Assembly (NCBI GenBank): GCA_036821905.1 | Contig: DAISIR010000003.1 | Span: forward strand, 62,001 to 126,000 | Direction of reading: 5' to 3' | From: Brooklawnia sp937867175 | GTDB taxonomy: Bacteria; Actinomycetota; Actinomycetes; Propionibacteriales; Propionibacteriaceae | DNA: 64,000 nucleotides | In this document: one piece after another, positions 16,847 through 24,385 of the stretch | How positions within the stretch are numbered: the stretch's first letter is position 1 | How the letters are laid out: every line of letters begins with the position of its first letter | Position numbers and translations under genes: made by a program | The notes under the pieces: generated by a model | What the model saw: only the letters and a program-made list of their open reading frames with translations | Told to the model about the DNA's origin: nothing | Database searches by the model: none

Positions 16847-17737
16847 ATGGCAGTCGACCGCCCCCCTGGCGACCAGAAGCAGGCCCCCCGCGTCCAGTTC
16901 GAGCACGTGACCAAGCACTACCCCGGCCCCGACGGTCGGCCTGTCGTCGCGGTGGACGATGTCAGCCTCGAGATGACGCCCGGCCAGATCACAGTCCTGG
17001 TCGGCTCGTCCGGGTCAGGGAAGACGACGCTGCTGCGCTGTGTGAACCGGATGGTCACCCCCACCAGCGGCCGCGTCCTGATCGACGGTGAAGACGTCGC
17101 GGGCCTTGATGCCGTCCAGCTGCGTCGCACCATCGGTTACGTGATGCAGGAATCCGGCTTGTTGCCACACCGCAGGGTGGTGGACAACATCGCCACGGTG
17201 CCACGCCTGAACGGCCTGCCGAGGCGGGACGCCCACGACCGCGCGCTGGCGCTGATGGACATGGTGGGTTTGGCACGCAGTCTGGCCACCCGTTATCCGC
17301 GTGAGTTGTCCGGCGGGCAGCGACAGCGGGTCGGGGTCGCCCGGGCGCTGGCGGCCAGCCCGAAACTACTGCTGATGGACGAGCCGTTCGGCGCGGTCGA
17401 CCCGATCGTCCGGGCCGATCTGCAGCAGGAGTTGCGCACCATGCAGGCCGAGCTCGCCTGCACCATCATCTTCGTCACCCACGACATCTCCGAGGCCCTC
17501 ATTCTGGGTGACCATGTGGTGATCCTGGCCGAAGCCGGACGCATCGCCCAGCAGGGCAGCGGCACCGACCTGGTGGCGCACCCGGCAGACGACTTCGTGG
17601 CCTCCTTCCTCGGGGTCGACACCGAACGCGAACTGCATGTTCGGGAAGTGGACGGGGTCGAGTTGGTGGTGGACGCTGCGGGCCGGCCGATCGGACGGCT
17701 GGGCGGCGCGTCCCCGGCGAAGGAGGCCGCCAGGTGA
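16847..17737 (+). CDS. osmoprotectant ABC transporter ATP-binding protein (OpuCA type)
   Basis: A 296-residue ABC ATPase that drives uptake of glycine betaine, choline or similar solutes. Walker A is GSSGSGKTT, the signature LSGGQRQRVGVARAL, and Walker B LLLMDEPFGAVDP. The short C-terminal stretch after the H-loop (about 240-296) is too short for a full CBS pair. The stop overlaps the GTG start of the first permease (GTGA). The gene opens a four-gene operon with two permeases and a binding lipoprotein, the usual OpuC/ProU-like layout. The solute cannot be told from sequence. Confidence 0.9.
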   Translation: MAVDRPPGDQKQAPRVQFEHVTKHYPGPDGRPVVAVDDVSLEMTPGQITVLVGSSGSGKTTLLRCVNRMVTPTSGRVLIDGEDVAGLDAVQLRRTIGYVMQESGLLPHRRVVDNIATVPRLNGLPRRDAHDRALALMDMVGLARSLATRYPRELSGGQRQRVGVARALAASPKLLLMDEPFGAVDPIVRADLQQELRTMQAELACTIIFVTHDISEALILGDHVVILAEAGRIAQQGSGTDLVAHPADDFVASFLGVDTERELHVREVDGVELVVDAAGRPIGRLGGASPAKEAAR

Positions 17738-18399
17738 ACTGGCTGGCGAACAACCAGCAAACGATCTGGGCGGCACTGTGGGCCCACCTCGCACTGTCGC
17801 TGCCGCCCATCGTGGCCAGCTTCCTCATCTCGCTGCCGCTGGGCTGGGCCGCCCATCGCCACCGGTGGCTACGGTTCCCGGTGGTCACCGGCTCATCGCT
17901 GATGTACGCGATCCCCTCGTTGCCGCTGCTGATCGTCCTGCCGCTGATCATCGGCACCACGGTGCGATCGTCGGTCAACGTCGTGGTGGCCCTCACGCTC
18001 TACGGGATCGCCCTGATGGTGCGTTCGGTGGCCGACTCGTTGGACGCGGTTCCCCGCGATGCCGTCACCTCCGCCACCGCCATGGGCTACTCCCCCGTCC
18101 GCAGGTTCCTGGCAGTCGAGCTGCCGCTGGCCGGGCCGGGACTGCTCGCCGGGTTGCGCGTGGTGGCGGTCAGCACGATGGCGCTGGTCACGGTCAGCGC
18201 AGTGCTGGGTGTGCAAAGCCTGGGCGTGCTATTCACCGACGGCTTCCAGCGCGGCATCATCGCCGAGGTGGCCACCGGGATCGTGGGCACGGTGGCGTTG
18301 GCCCTGGCCGTCGACCGGACGCTGGTGGCGATCGGCTGGGTGTCGATGCCGTGGTTGCGCGTCGGAGCCACGAAATCCGACACCGGGGGTGCGCCATGA
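17734..18399 (+). CDS. osmoprotectant ABC transporter permease (OpuCB type)
   Basis: A 221-residue permease with about five helices and the EAA-like loop in AVPRDAVTSATAMGYSP. It couples to the ATPase encoded just upstream and pairs with the second permease downstream. The GTG start overlaps the ATPase stop by 4 nt and the stop overlaps the next start (ATGA), so all three should be translated in fixed ratio. Confidence 0.9.
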   Translation: MNWLANNQQTIWAALWAHLALSLPPIVASFLISLPLGWAAHRHRWLRFPVVTGSSLMYAIPSLPLLIVLPLIIGTTVRSSVNVVVALTLYGIALMVRSVADSLDAVPRDAVTSATAMGYSPVRRFLAVELPLAGPGLLAGLRVVAVSTMALVTVSAVLGVQSLGVLFTDGFQRGIIAEVATGIVGTVALALAVDRTLVAIGWVSMPWLRVGATKSDTGGAP

Positions 18400-19076
18400 A
18401 CTACTTGACCGAGGCGCTGGCCTGGATCGCCGACCTGGCCAACCAGTCCGGACCGAACGGGATCGTGACCAGGTTGGCCGAGCACCTGCTGTACACGACG
18501 ATCGCAACCGGCGGTGCCGCGCTGGTCGCGATTCCGCTCGGCTACGCCATCGGCCACACCGGACGCGGTCGCGGTCTGGTGGTCGGGGCCACCGGCGCCG
18601 CCCGGGCCTTGCCCACCCTGGGGGTGCTCACACTGATCGCACTCTTGGCCGGCGTGGGGGTCGGGGCGCCGCTGATCGCACTCGGCGTGCTGGCTGCCCC
18701 GTCCATCCTGGCTGGCGCCTACTCCGGCATCGAGGCGGTCAAGCCGGCCACGGTGGACGCCGCCCGAGCCATCGGAATGAGCGAATGGCAGGTGCTCCAA
18801 CAGGTCGAGATCCCGCTCGGGCTCCCCCAACTGCTGGGCGGTCTGCGCTCGGCCACTCTGCAGGTGGTCGCCACGGCCACCCTGGTCGCCTATGTCGGCG
18901 GTGGCGGTCTCGGACGTTTCCTCTTCCTCGGGCTCAAGACGCAGGACTACCCGCAGATGCTGGCGGCGTCCCTGCTGGTGGTCGCCCTGGCGGTCATCTT
19001 CGAGGTCTTGTTCGAGGTGGTGACCCGGGCGGGTTTCCGGCATGGGGCGTTGCCTGGTCCAGGCATCGAGGTTTGA
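18396..19076 (+). CDS. osmoprotectant ABC transporter permease (OpuCD type)
   Basis: A 226-residue permease, homologous in layout to the preceding one, with about five helices and the coupling loop VKPATVDAARAIGMSEWQVLQQVEIPLGLP. The ATG at 18396 overlaps the previous stop. The frame is open further upstream, but that extension reads antisense-like sequence over the previous gene and was left out. It forms a heterodimeric channel with the preceding permease (family knowledge). Confidence 0.9.
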   Translation: MNYLTEALAWIADLANQSGPNGIVTRLAEHLLYTTIATGGAALVAIPLGYAIGHTGRGRGLVVGATGAARALPTLGVLTLIALLAGVGVGAPLIALGVLAAPSILAGAYSGIEAVKPATVDAARAIGMSEWQVLQQVEIPLGLPQLLGGLRSATLQVVATATLVAYVGGGGLGRFLFLGLKTQDYPQMLAASLLVVALAVIFEVLFEVVTRAGFRHGALPGPGIEV

Positions 19077-19084
19077 TCGGCGGC

Positions 19085-19090
19085 TAGGGT
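19085..19090 (+). promoter_or_regulatory. -10 box before the binding-protein gene
   Basis: TAGGGT lies 41 nt before the ATG at 19132, with CGGAGG at 19121-19126 as ribosome site. It would allow extra transcription of the binding protein relative to the membrane parts. Confidence 0.4.
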
Positions 19091-19131
19091 GAACACAACA
19101 AATACCCGCCCTTGCTCGAACGGAGGCATCC

Positions 19132-20043
19132 ATGTTCCGTCGCATCCTCGCGCTACTCGCGGCTGGCGCCCTGCTGCTGGGCCTGTCGGCCTGCGGCAGT
19201 GCCGACCCGGTCGGTTCGTCGACTACCGACAGCCCGGGCGCTGCTGGAGCACTCGTGATCGGCTCACAGCAGTACTACTCGAACGAGATCATCGCCGAAC
19301 TCTATGCGCAGGCGCTGGAGGCTGAGGGCTACCAGGTGACCCGCGAATACCAGATCGGCCAGCGCGAGGTCTATCTGCCCGAGATGGCGGCCGGCCGCAT
19401 TGATCTGCTGCCCGAGTACAACGGCAATCTGTTGCAGTACTACGACAAGCAGGCCACCGCGCGCACCCCTGAGGAGGTAACCGCCGCGTTGGCCGATGTC
19501 CTGCCGGCCGGCCTTCGTCCGCTCGACATGGCCGAGGCAACCGACCAGGACTCCTACACCGTGACACGGGCCACCGCCGACCAGTACGGCCTGGCCGAGA
19601 TCGGCGACCTAGCCAAACTGGCACAGCCGGTGAAGATCGGCGCCAACTCCGAGTTCGCCACTCGCCCGTACGGCATCCCGGGTCTGCGAGACGTCTATGG
19701 CGTCGAGGGCGTAGTCGTCCCGATCGAGGACTCCGGTTCGGCGCTGACCGTCAAGGCATTGGTGGACGGTGACGTGCAGGTCGCCGACATCTACACCGCC
19801 AGCCCCGCCATCCAGCTCAACAACCTGGTCAGCCTGGCCGACCCGAAAGCGTTGATCCTGCCGCAGAACATCGTGCCGATCGCCTCCGAGGCGGTCGACG
19901 AGCGGGCCGCCGACATCATCAACGCAGTCAGCGCCAAGTTGGGGATAGCCGACCTGATCGCAATGAACACCCGCAGCGTCAACGAGCAACTCAGCTCGTC
20001 CCAGATCGCCACCGACTGGCTGCAAGAGAAGGGACTGCTGTGA
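19132..20043 (+). CDS. glycine betaine/choline-type substrate-binding lipoprotein (OpuCC/ProX-like)
   Basis: A 303-residue lipoprotein with the lipobox L-S-A-C at about residues 19-22, so it is anchored outside the membrane. The body is the OpuAC/ProX-type fold: IGSQQYYSNEIIAELYAQALEA near the start, LPEYNGNLLQYY, and a C-terminal half ending VNEQLSSSQIATDWLQEKGLL. It delivers the solute to the permeases encoded upstream. CGGAGG precedes the ATG. The stop overlaps the start of the DinB gene. Confidence 0.9.
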   Translation: MFRRILALLAAGALLLGLSACGSADPVGSSTTDSPGAAGALVIGSQQYYSNEIIAELYAQALEAEGYQVTREYQIGQREVYLPEMAAGRIDLLPEYNGNLLQYYDKQATARTPEEVTAALADVLPAGLRPLDMAEATDQDSYTVTRATADQYGLAEIGDLAKLAQPVKIGANSEFATRPYGIPGLRDVYGVEGVVVPIEDSGSALTVKALVDGDVQVADIYTASPAIQLNNLVSLADPKALILPQNIVPIASEAVDERAADIINAVSAKLGIADLIAMNTRSVNEQLSSSQIATDWLQEKGLL

Positions 20044-20540
20044 TGGACGCCCTGGACATCCTGCGGGACGGTTTCGGACGCGTCGCCGAGACGCTACCCA
20101 AGTACCTGACGGGCTTGGACGCCGGCCTGCTGCTGTGGCAACCCAAGCCGGACGCCAACTCGATCGGCTGGTTGGCCTGGCACATCGGACGTTGCGAGGA
20201 CGCCCAAGTGGCCGCCATCGCGGGTGTGCGGGACGTGTACTCGCAGGGCTGGGTGGAACGCTTCGACCTGCCGTACGACGCCAACGAGATTGGCTACGGG
20301 CACAAACCCGAGCAGGTCCGGGCCTTCCGGGTCACCGATCCGACCGTGCTGCCCGACTACTACGCCGCGGTGCACGCCGCCACGCTCGAGACGCTCGATG
20401 GGCTGACTGCGACCGACCTGGAACGCCTGGTGGATGACCCCTACCGGGTGCCCATCGGGGTGCGGCTGGTCTCGATCATCAACGACATCACCCAGCATCT
20501 CGGCCAGATCGGTTACTTGCGCGGACTGGTGCGCGGCTGA
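20043..20540 (+). CDS. DinB-family protein (possible thiol-dependent transferase)
   Basis: A 165-residue four-helix DinB/DUF664-type protein. Metal-binding histidines are seen in GWLAWHIGR and in DITQHLGQIGYLRG. In actinomycetes many members are mycothiol-dependent transferases or isomerases, but this one has no defining substrate residues that can be read. The ATG shares one base with the stop of the binding-protein gene, so it is coupled to the transporter operon, which hints at a link to stress or solute handling (inference). Confidence 0.75.
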   Translation: MDALDILRDGFGRVAETLPKYLTGLDAGLLLWQPKPDANSIGWLAWHIGRCEDAQVAAIAGVRDVYSQGWVERFDLPYDANEIGYGHKPEQVRAFRVTDPTVLPDYYAAVHAATLETLDGLTATDLERLVDDPYRVPIGVRLVSIINDITQHLGQIGYLRGLVRG

Positions 20541-20620
20541 TTCCGCCAGCAACAATGGATTTAGGTCTCCGCAAGGTAGGTGCGGTGGCCGAATCATTCC
20601 ATGCGATTCCAGGAGGCGCA

Positions 20621-21277
20621 ATGACAGACCCCAACTTCACCGTCATCCAGGCGATCATCGATCGCTCCGGTTCCATGGAATCCATCCGCAGCGACGCCGA
20701 GGGCGGGTTCAACGCCTTCATCGCCGACCAGCGCGCGCAGTCGGGCGAATGCCGGGTGAGCCTGGTCCAGTTCGACCACCAGTACGAGGTGGTCTACGAA
20801 GACAAGCCCATCGCGAAGGTGCCCAGGCTCCGCATCACACCCCGTGGCAGTACCGCCATGCTCGATGCGATCGGCCATACCATCACCTCGCTGGGCGTGC
20901 GCTTGGCGAACCTGCCGGAAGACCAGCGGCCGGGCACGGTGCTGGTCTGCATCGTCACCGACGGCTTGGAGAACGCGTCCCGCGAGTTCAACTACGACGT
21001 GATCAAGACGATGATCACCCACCAGGAGCAGGTCTACAGCTGGACCTTCCTCTATCTGGGTGCCGACCAGGACGCGATCGCGCAAGGTTCGCGGATGGGA
21101 ATCGACGCCTCTCGTGCCCTCAGCTACGGACGCGGCAACTCCGACGCCGCGTACCACGCGATGTCGAGTGCGGTGAGCCGGATGCGTACCGCGGCAGCCC
21201 AGGGCGCGCCCGCCCCCAGGGAGGCCGCTGCGTTCACCGACGAAGAGCGGAACCAAGCCAGCGGGACGGACCTGTAG
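20621..21277 (+). CDS. VWA-domain protein
   Basis: A 218-residue protein that is essentially one von Willebrand A domain. The metal site DRSGSM near residue 16, a Thr/Ser loop (TPRGSTAMLDAIG) and TDGLEN make a complete MIDAS. AGGAGG at 20611-20616 selects the ATG at 20621. There is no signal peptide or membrane helix, so it is cytosolic. Such single-domain VWA proteins act as metal-dependent binding modules; the partner is unknown. It is transcribed alone before the tRNA genes. Confidence 0.82.
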   Translation: MTDPNFTVIQAIIDRSGSMESIRSDAEGGFNAFIADQRAQSGECRVSLVQFDHQYEVVYEDKPIAKVPRLRITPRGSTAMLDAIGHTITSLGVRLANLPEDQRPGTVLVCIVTDGLENASREFNYDVIKTMITHQEQVYSWTFLYLGADQDAIAQGSRMGIDASRALSYGRGNSDAAYHAMSSAVSRMRTAAAQGAPAPREAAAFTDEERNQASGTDL

Positions 21278-21381
21278 CCCGGGCTGGCAGCGCACCCGTC
21301 CGGGGGCTTGGCTGGGGTCGTGCGAGTCGACCAGCTACCGACTCGACTGAGGCTGGTCGTCGCGGTTCGCGGTTCGTGGTT

Positions 21382-21411
21382 TTGTGTTCGGCAGCCGGTT
21401 CACGCTATGCT
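21382..21411 (+). promoter_or_regulatory. promoter of the tRNA-Asp/tRNA-Phe unit
   Basis: TTGTGT (21382-21387) and TATGCT (21406-21411) are separated by 18 nt and lie 32 nt upstream of tRNA-Asp. Confidence 0.6.
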
Positions 21412-21443
21412 TTCCGAGTTGCCCCGGCAGGGGTGACGCACCT

Positions 21444-21520
21444 GGCCCCGTAGCGCAGTTGGTTAGCGCGCCGCCCTGTCACGGCGGAGGTCGCGGGTTC
21501 GAGTCCCGTCGGGGTCGCCA
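21444..21520 (+). tRNA. tRNA-Asp(GTC)
   Basis: A full cloverleaf: acceptor GGCCCCG/CGGGGTC (one G-T pair), anticodon loop CTGTCAC with anticodon GTC, T-loop TTCGAGT, discriminator G, and an encoded CCA at 21518-21520. Confidence 0.97.
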
Positions 21521-21521
21521 C

Positions 21522-21595
21522 GGCCAGGTAGCTCAGTTGGTAGCAGCGTTCGCCTGAAAAGTGAAAGGTCGGCGGTTCGACCCCGCCCCTGGCCA
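21522..21595 (+). tRNA. tRNA-Phe(GAA)
   Basis: Acceptor GGCCAGG/CCTGGCC, anticodon loop CTGAAAA with anticodon GAA, T-loop TTCGACC, discriminator A. CCA is not encoded; CCC follows. The D stem has a C-C mismatch (GCTC against CAGC), and the anticodon stem has one G-T pair. It starts one base after tRNA-Asp, so both come from one transcript. Confidence 0.93.
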
Positions 21596-21701
21596 CCCGT
21601 TCTCCACTCGGCACGCTCCCCAGCTGTCGTCCCCCGAAAACCACCCGCGGCTGACGGTGCCGCTCGGCGTAGCCTCCGGCCGCGCGGCCAAGCTCTTAGA
21701 G

Positions 21702-22658
21702 CTAGCGCACGTAGACCTTCAACCAGCGCGAGATCTCTGCGAAGACGTGGTCACGCACTGGACGCGGCGACAGGATCAGGTCGTGCATGCCATCCGGGAT
21801 GCGGGCTACGGTCACCAAATCACCCAGCCGCCATGATGTCGCCGCCAGGTGGTCGACGTCCAGCACCATGTCGACGGTCTTGACCGTCTCGTCCCACTCG
21901 GTGATCGCCAGATCACTTCTGGCGCTCATCATCGACAAGACCGGCGTCCCGATCTCCAAGCCGGACGCCACCTTGGCCTGCCCGACGAGGATCGCCCGTG
22001 CCCACCCGAAGCGGACCACGAAGGCCCGGTTCGACTTGTAGTCCGGGTCGACCGGCCACTCACCGTCCAGCCCCGCGGAGACGCTGCGGAAGTACAGACC
22101 GGAGTCGTTGACCTGTAGCGCGGTGGCAGGTTTGCGGTTCGCCACCCCGACCACCAAGGGCGCCAGGGCACGCCGCACCACCTCCGGACCCCCCGTGTCC
22201 AGCCACGGCGAGTTCAGCACCACACCGTTGACCAGCTTGGTCGTCTGGGACACCCAAAGGCTGACCACCAGTCCGCCAGTCGAGTGCCCCATCACAGTGA
22301 TCAGGTCGTGCCCGTCGTCACCGATCAGGCGATACGCCTCGTCGAGTTCCGACCCGTAGTGGTCCAGGTCGGTGATGTAGCCCGCGAACAGCCCGGGTCG
22401 CAGGTTGCGTCCGTAACGTCGCAGATCGAGCGCGTAGAAATCGAAACCCTGCTCGTTCCAGAAGTCCGCGAGGTGCGTCTGGAAGAAGTAGTCGCTCCAA
22501 CCGTGGACGTACAACACCGCCCGCTGGTGCTGTGGCGCGTTGCGTCGCACCAGCGTTGCGGTCAGTTGCTCGTCCGGTTCGCCGTCGGCCAGCTCCGCGT
22601 CCTCGACCGGCCACGAGCGTGCCTGATACCCAGGCAGCAGACGGTCATCGAACCACAT
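21702..22658 (-). CDS. alpha/beta hydrolase (serine aminopeptidase S33/lysophospholipase-like)
   Basis: A 318-residue soluble hydrolase. The oxyanion region YVHGWSDYF, the nucleophile elbow G-H-S-T-G-G near residue 122, and a late His in PDGMHDLILS outline the triad. The overall pattern fits the S33/monoacylglycerol-lipase-like group. There is no signal peptide. The ATG at 22658 is preferred to a GTG one codon earlier because GGGAG is 6 nt away. It follows the DUF3073 gene by about 24 nt in the same direction. The substrate is unknown. Confidence 0.8.
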   Translation of the reverse strand: MWFDDRLLPGYQARSWPVEDAELADGEPDEQLTATLVRRNAPQHQRAVLYVHGWSDYFFQTHLADFWNEQGFDFYALDLRRYGRNLRPGLFAGYITDLDHYGSELDEAYRLIGDDGHDLITVMGHSTGGLVVSLWVSQTTKLVNGVVLNSPWLDTGGPEVVRRALAPLVVGVANRKPATALQVNDSGLYFRSVSAGLDGEWPVDPDYKSNRAFVVRFGWARAILVGQAKVASGLEIGTPVLSMMSARSDLAITEWDETVKTVDMVLDVDHLAATSWRLGDLVTVARIPDGMHDLILSPRPVRDHVFAEISRWLKVYVR

Positions 22659-22682
22659 CACCGACTCCCACGAGGGTTGGGA

Positions 22683-22907
22683 TTATCGTCGATCCTCGTC
22701 ATCTTCTTCATATGCGACCAGATCGTCGTCGTCGTATTGAGTCATCAGGTCCGCATACTGGTCGGGGATTTCGTCGTAGAGACCCTCTACCTGGCCAGAT
22801 TCCCCTCGAAGCTCTCGCTCCAGTGAGGCGGAGTCAAAGCCCACCGAGCGATACTTCAGATCGCGGGCCACCTTTGTCTGCTTCGCCTTTGCACGGCCGC
22901 GCCCCAT
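22683..22907 (-). CDS. DUF3073 protein
   Basis: A 74-residue protein with the family N-terminus M-G-R-G-R-A-K-A-K-Q-T-K-V-A-R-D-L-K-Y and a very acidic C-terminus (YDDDDLVAYEEDDEDRR). The basic half looks able to bind nucleic acid and the acidic half to mimic it, but no function is established. The family is confined to actinomycetes, which supports the assignment of the organism. Its own promoter should lie in the 226-nt gap that also contains the cysK terminator. Confidence 0.85.
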   Translation of the reverse strand: MGRGRAKAKQTKVARDLKYRSVGFDSASLERELRGESGQVEGLYDEIPDQYADLMTQYDDDDLVAYEEDDEDRR

Positions 22908-23080
22908 ATCGGGTCGACCCCCTCGCTTTGTCCCTCGCGGCGTAACCGCGGCATTTGAATAACTGTCGTGGCACCAAGGCTACCCAATGCCGCGCGGTGG
23001 TGCCAAAGCCTCACAACAGGCGGGCACTTACATCACTGGTCGGACGCCGCCCTGCCGCCGTCGATCCAACCGGACAGCAA

Positions 23081-23115
23081 AGGCGCCCCCCGAACCGGTG
23101 GTCCGGAAGGCGCCT
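23081..23115 (-). terminator. intrinsic terminator of cysK
   Basis: AGGCGCC (23081-23087) pairs with GGCGCCT (23109-23115), with a second inner CCGG/CCGG-type pairing. It lies 19 nt after the cysK stop, and on the minus strand the stem is followed by a short T-run (CCTTTGCT). Confidence 0.6.
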
Positions 23116-23133
23116 GCCTCGGCGTGCTGGGAA

Positions 23134-24066
23134 TCAGTCGAGCAGGTCGGCGTACAGCGGCGTCGACAGGTAGCGCTCGCCCCAGTCCGGGACGACCACC
23201 ACGATGGTCTTGCCGGCGTTGGCCGGATCGGCAGCCAGATCGGCAGCGGCGCGCAGGGCGGCACCCGATGAAATACCCACCAGCAGGCCCTCCTCCTTGG
23301 CCGCACGCCGAGCCCAAGCCAGCGCATCGTCCGAAGTGACCTTGAGGATCCCGGTGATCACCGAGCGGTCGAGGATCTGCGGGACGAAGCCGGCGCTGAG
23401 GCCCTGGATCTTGTGCGGACCCTTGGGCCCGCCAGACAGCACGGCCGATTCGGCGGCCTCCACCGCGTACAACCGCACCTCGGGCTTGCGTTCCTTCAGC
23501 ACCTGGCCGACCCCGGTGATGGTGCCGCCGGTGCCGACACCCGAGACCACGATGTCGACTTGGCCTTCGGTGTCGTGCCAGATCTCCTCAGCGGTCGTGG
23601 CGCGGTGGACCTCGACGTTGGCGGGGTTGGTGAACTGGCTTGCCAAGATGGCGCCCGGAGTGCTGGCGACGATCTCGGCCGCCTTGGCGTTGGCACCCGG
23701 GACGCCGTCCGCCGCGGGAGTCAGGATGAGCTCGGCGCCCAGGGCCCGCAGCACTGCGCGGCGCTCCTTGGAGAACGTCTCCGGCAGGGTGATGACCACC
23801 TTGTAGCCACGGGCCGCGCCGACCCAGGCCAGCGCGATCCCGGTGTTGCCGGAGGTGCCCTCGACGATCGTGCCGCCGGGCTGCAACGCACCGGAAGCCT
23901 CTGCCGCGTCCACGATGGCCACCCCGATGCGGTCCTTGACCGAGTTGGCGGGATTGTAGTATTCGAGCTTGGCAAGCACAGTTGCCTGCGAGTCGCCATA
24001 GAGACGGTTGATCTTCACCAGTGGGGTGCGTCCGATCAGCTGGGTCGCGTCCTGAAAGTATGTCAT
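23134..24066 (-). CDS. cysK: cysteine synthase A (O-acetylserine sulfhydrylase)
   Basis: A 310-residue PLP enzyme that makes L-cysteine from O-acetylserine and sulfide. The PLP lysine is K44 in NPANSVKDRIG, the phosphate-binding loop is EGTSGNTGIA, and the GVGTGGTITG loop follows. Length and motifs are those of CysK. AAAGGA lies 8-9 nt before the ATG. The gene has a long leader of about 275 nt that starts just after purM and carries a Cys-codon mini-gene, hairpins and a 16-nt tandem repeat, so it is probably controlled by cysteine supply. It does not share an operon with serine acetyltransferase here. Confidence 0.95.
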   Translation of the reverse strand: MTYFQDATQLIGRTPLVKINRLYGDSQATVLAKLEYYNPANSVKDRIGVAIVDAAEASGALQPGGTIVEGTSGNTGIALAWVGAARGYKVVITLPETFSKERRAVLRALGAELILTPAADGVPGANAKAAEIVASTPGAILASQFTNPANVEVHRATTAEEIWHDTEGQVDIVVSGVGTGGTITGVGQVLKERKPEVRLYAVEAAESAVLSGGPKGPHKIQGLSAGFVPQILDRSVITGILKVTSDDALAWARRAAKEEGLLVGISSGAALRAAADLAADPANAGKTIVVVVPDWGERYLSTPLYADLLD

Positions 24067-24083
24067 TTCGGGTTCCTTTCGCT

Positions 24084-24115
24084 TTGATTGCTGGGTCAGT
24101 TGATTGCTGGGTCAG
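24084..24115. repeat. perfect 16-nt tandem repeat in the cysK leader
   Basis: TTGATTGCTGGGTCAG occurs at 24084-24099 and again at 24100-24115, directly upstream of the cysK ribosome site. It could be a slippage product or a double binding site in the leader RNA. Confidence 0.8.
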
Positions 24116-24185
24116 GTTCTTGGATGTGCGCGAATCCCCGAGCCGGGCGGCCGGCATGGGATCACGTCTTGGGTGCACGCAAACA

Positions 24186-24203
24186 GGGCCGTCGTAGCGG
24201 CCC
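24186..24203 (-). terminator. possible attenuator hairpin in the cysK leader
   Basis: GGGCCG (24186-24191) pairs with CGGCCC (24198-24203) with a 6-nt loop, followed on the minus strand by TGTTTGCG. It may act as a terminator whose formation depends on ribosome position on the upstream mini-gene. Confidence 0.4.
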
Positions 24204-24223
24204 GACCGAAGGGGTTGACCGAA

Positions 24224-24246
24224 CGCCACAGAAAAACCGTGTGGCG
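24224..24246 (-). promoter_or_regulatory. leader hairpin downstream of the Cys mini-gene
   Basis: CGCCACA (24224-24230) and TGTGGCG (24240-24246) form a 7-bp stem with a 9-nt loop, 24 nt past the mini-gene stop. A ribosome stalled on the Cys codons would leave it free. Confidence 0.5.
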
Positions 24247-24270
24247 ATCAGGCCGATGTCATGCGGCCGA

Positions 24271-24342
24271 TCAGAGGCAGCGACAACACATTCGCACGCG
24301 CGACACAGCCGAAGTCAGCTGGCGGGTGCGAGTGACGAACAT
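24271..24342 (-). CDS. Cys-rich leader peptide upstream of cysK
   Basis: A 23-codon mini-gene, ATG at 24342 to TGA at 24271-24273. The peptide ends in V-S-R-V-R-M-C-C-R-C-L, with Cys codons TGT, TGT and TGC in the last five sense codons. The core CGAATGTGTTGTCGC is identical to that of the second mini-gene at 16648-16716, while the rest differs, as expected for selection on the Cys cluster. TACGGT lies 7 nt before the ATG, so the mRNA is leaderless. The most likely role is to sense charged Cys-tRNA and set cysK expression by ribosome stalling (inference based on mycobacterial Cys leader peptides). Confidence 0.75.
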   Translation of the reverse strand: MFVTRTRQLTSAVSRVRMCCRCL

Positions 24343-24349
24343 GGGGACG

Positions 24350-24377
24350 ACCGTAGCAGGCCCGAGGGCCGCAGCAA
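24350..24377 (-). promoter_or_regulatory. cysK leader promoter
   Basis: TTGCTG (24372-24377) and TACGGT (24350-24355) on the minus strand are 16 nt apart. The -10 box is 7 nt from the mini-gene ATG. The promoter begins right after the purM stop. Confidence 0.55.
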
Positions 24378-24385
24378 AGTCTCGC

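Larger units (their letters stand above)
24067..24385. other. 319-nt leader region of cysK
   Basis: It holds the cysK promoter, a leaderless Cys-codon mini-gene (24271-24342, minus), two stable hairpins downstream of it, and a perfect 16-nt tandem repeat next to the ribosome site. Nothing else gene-like is seen. Confidence 0.65.
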
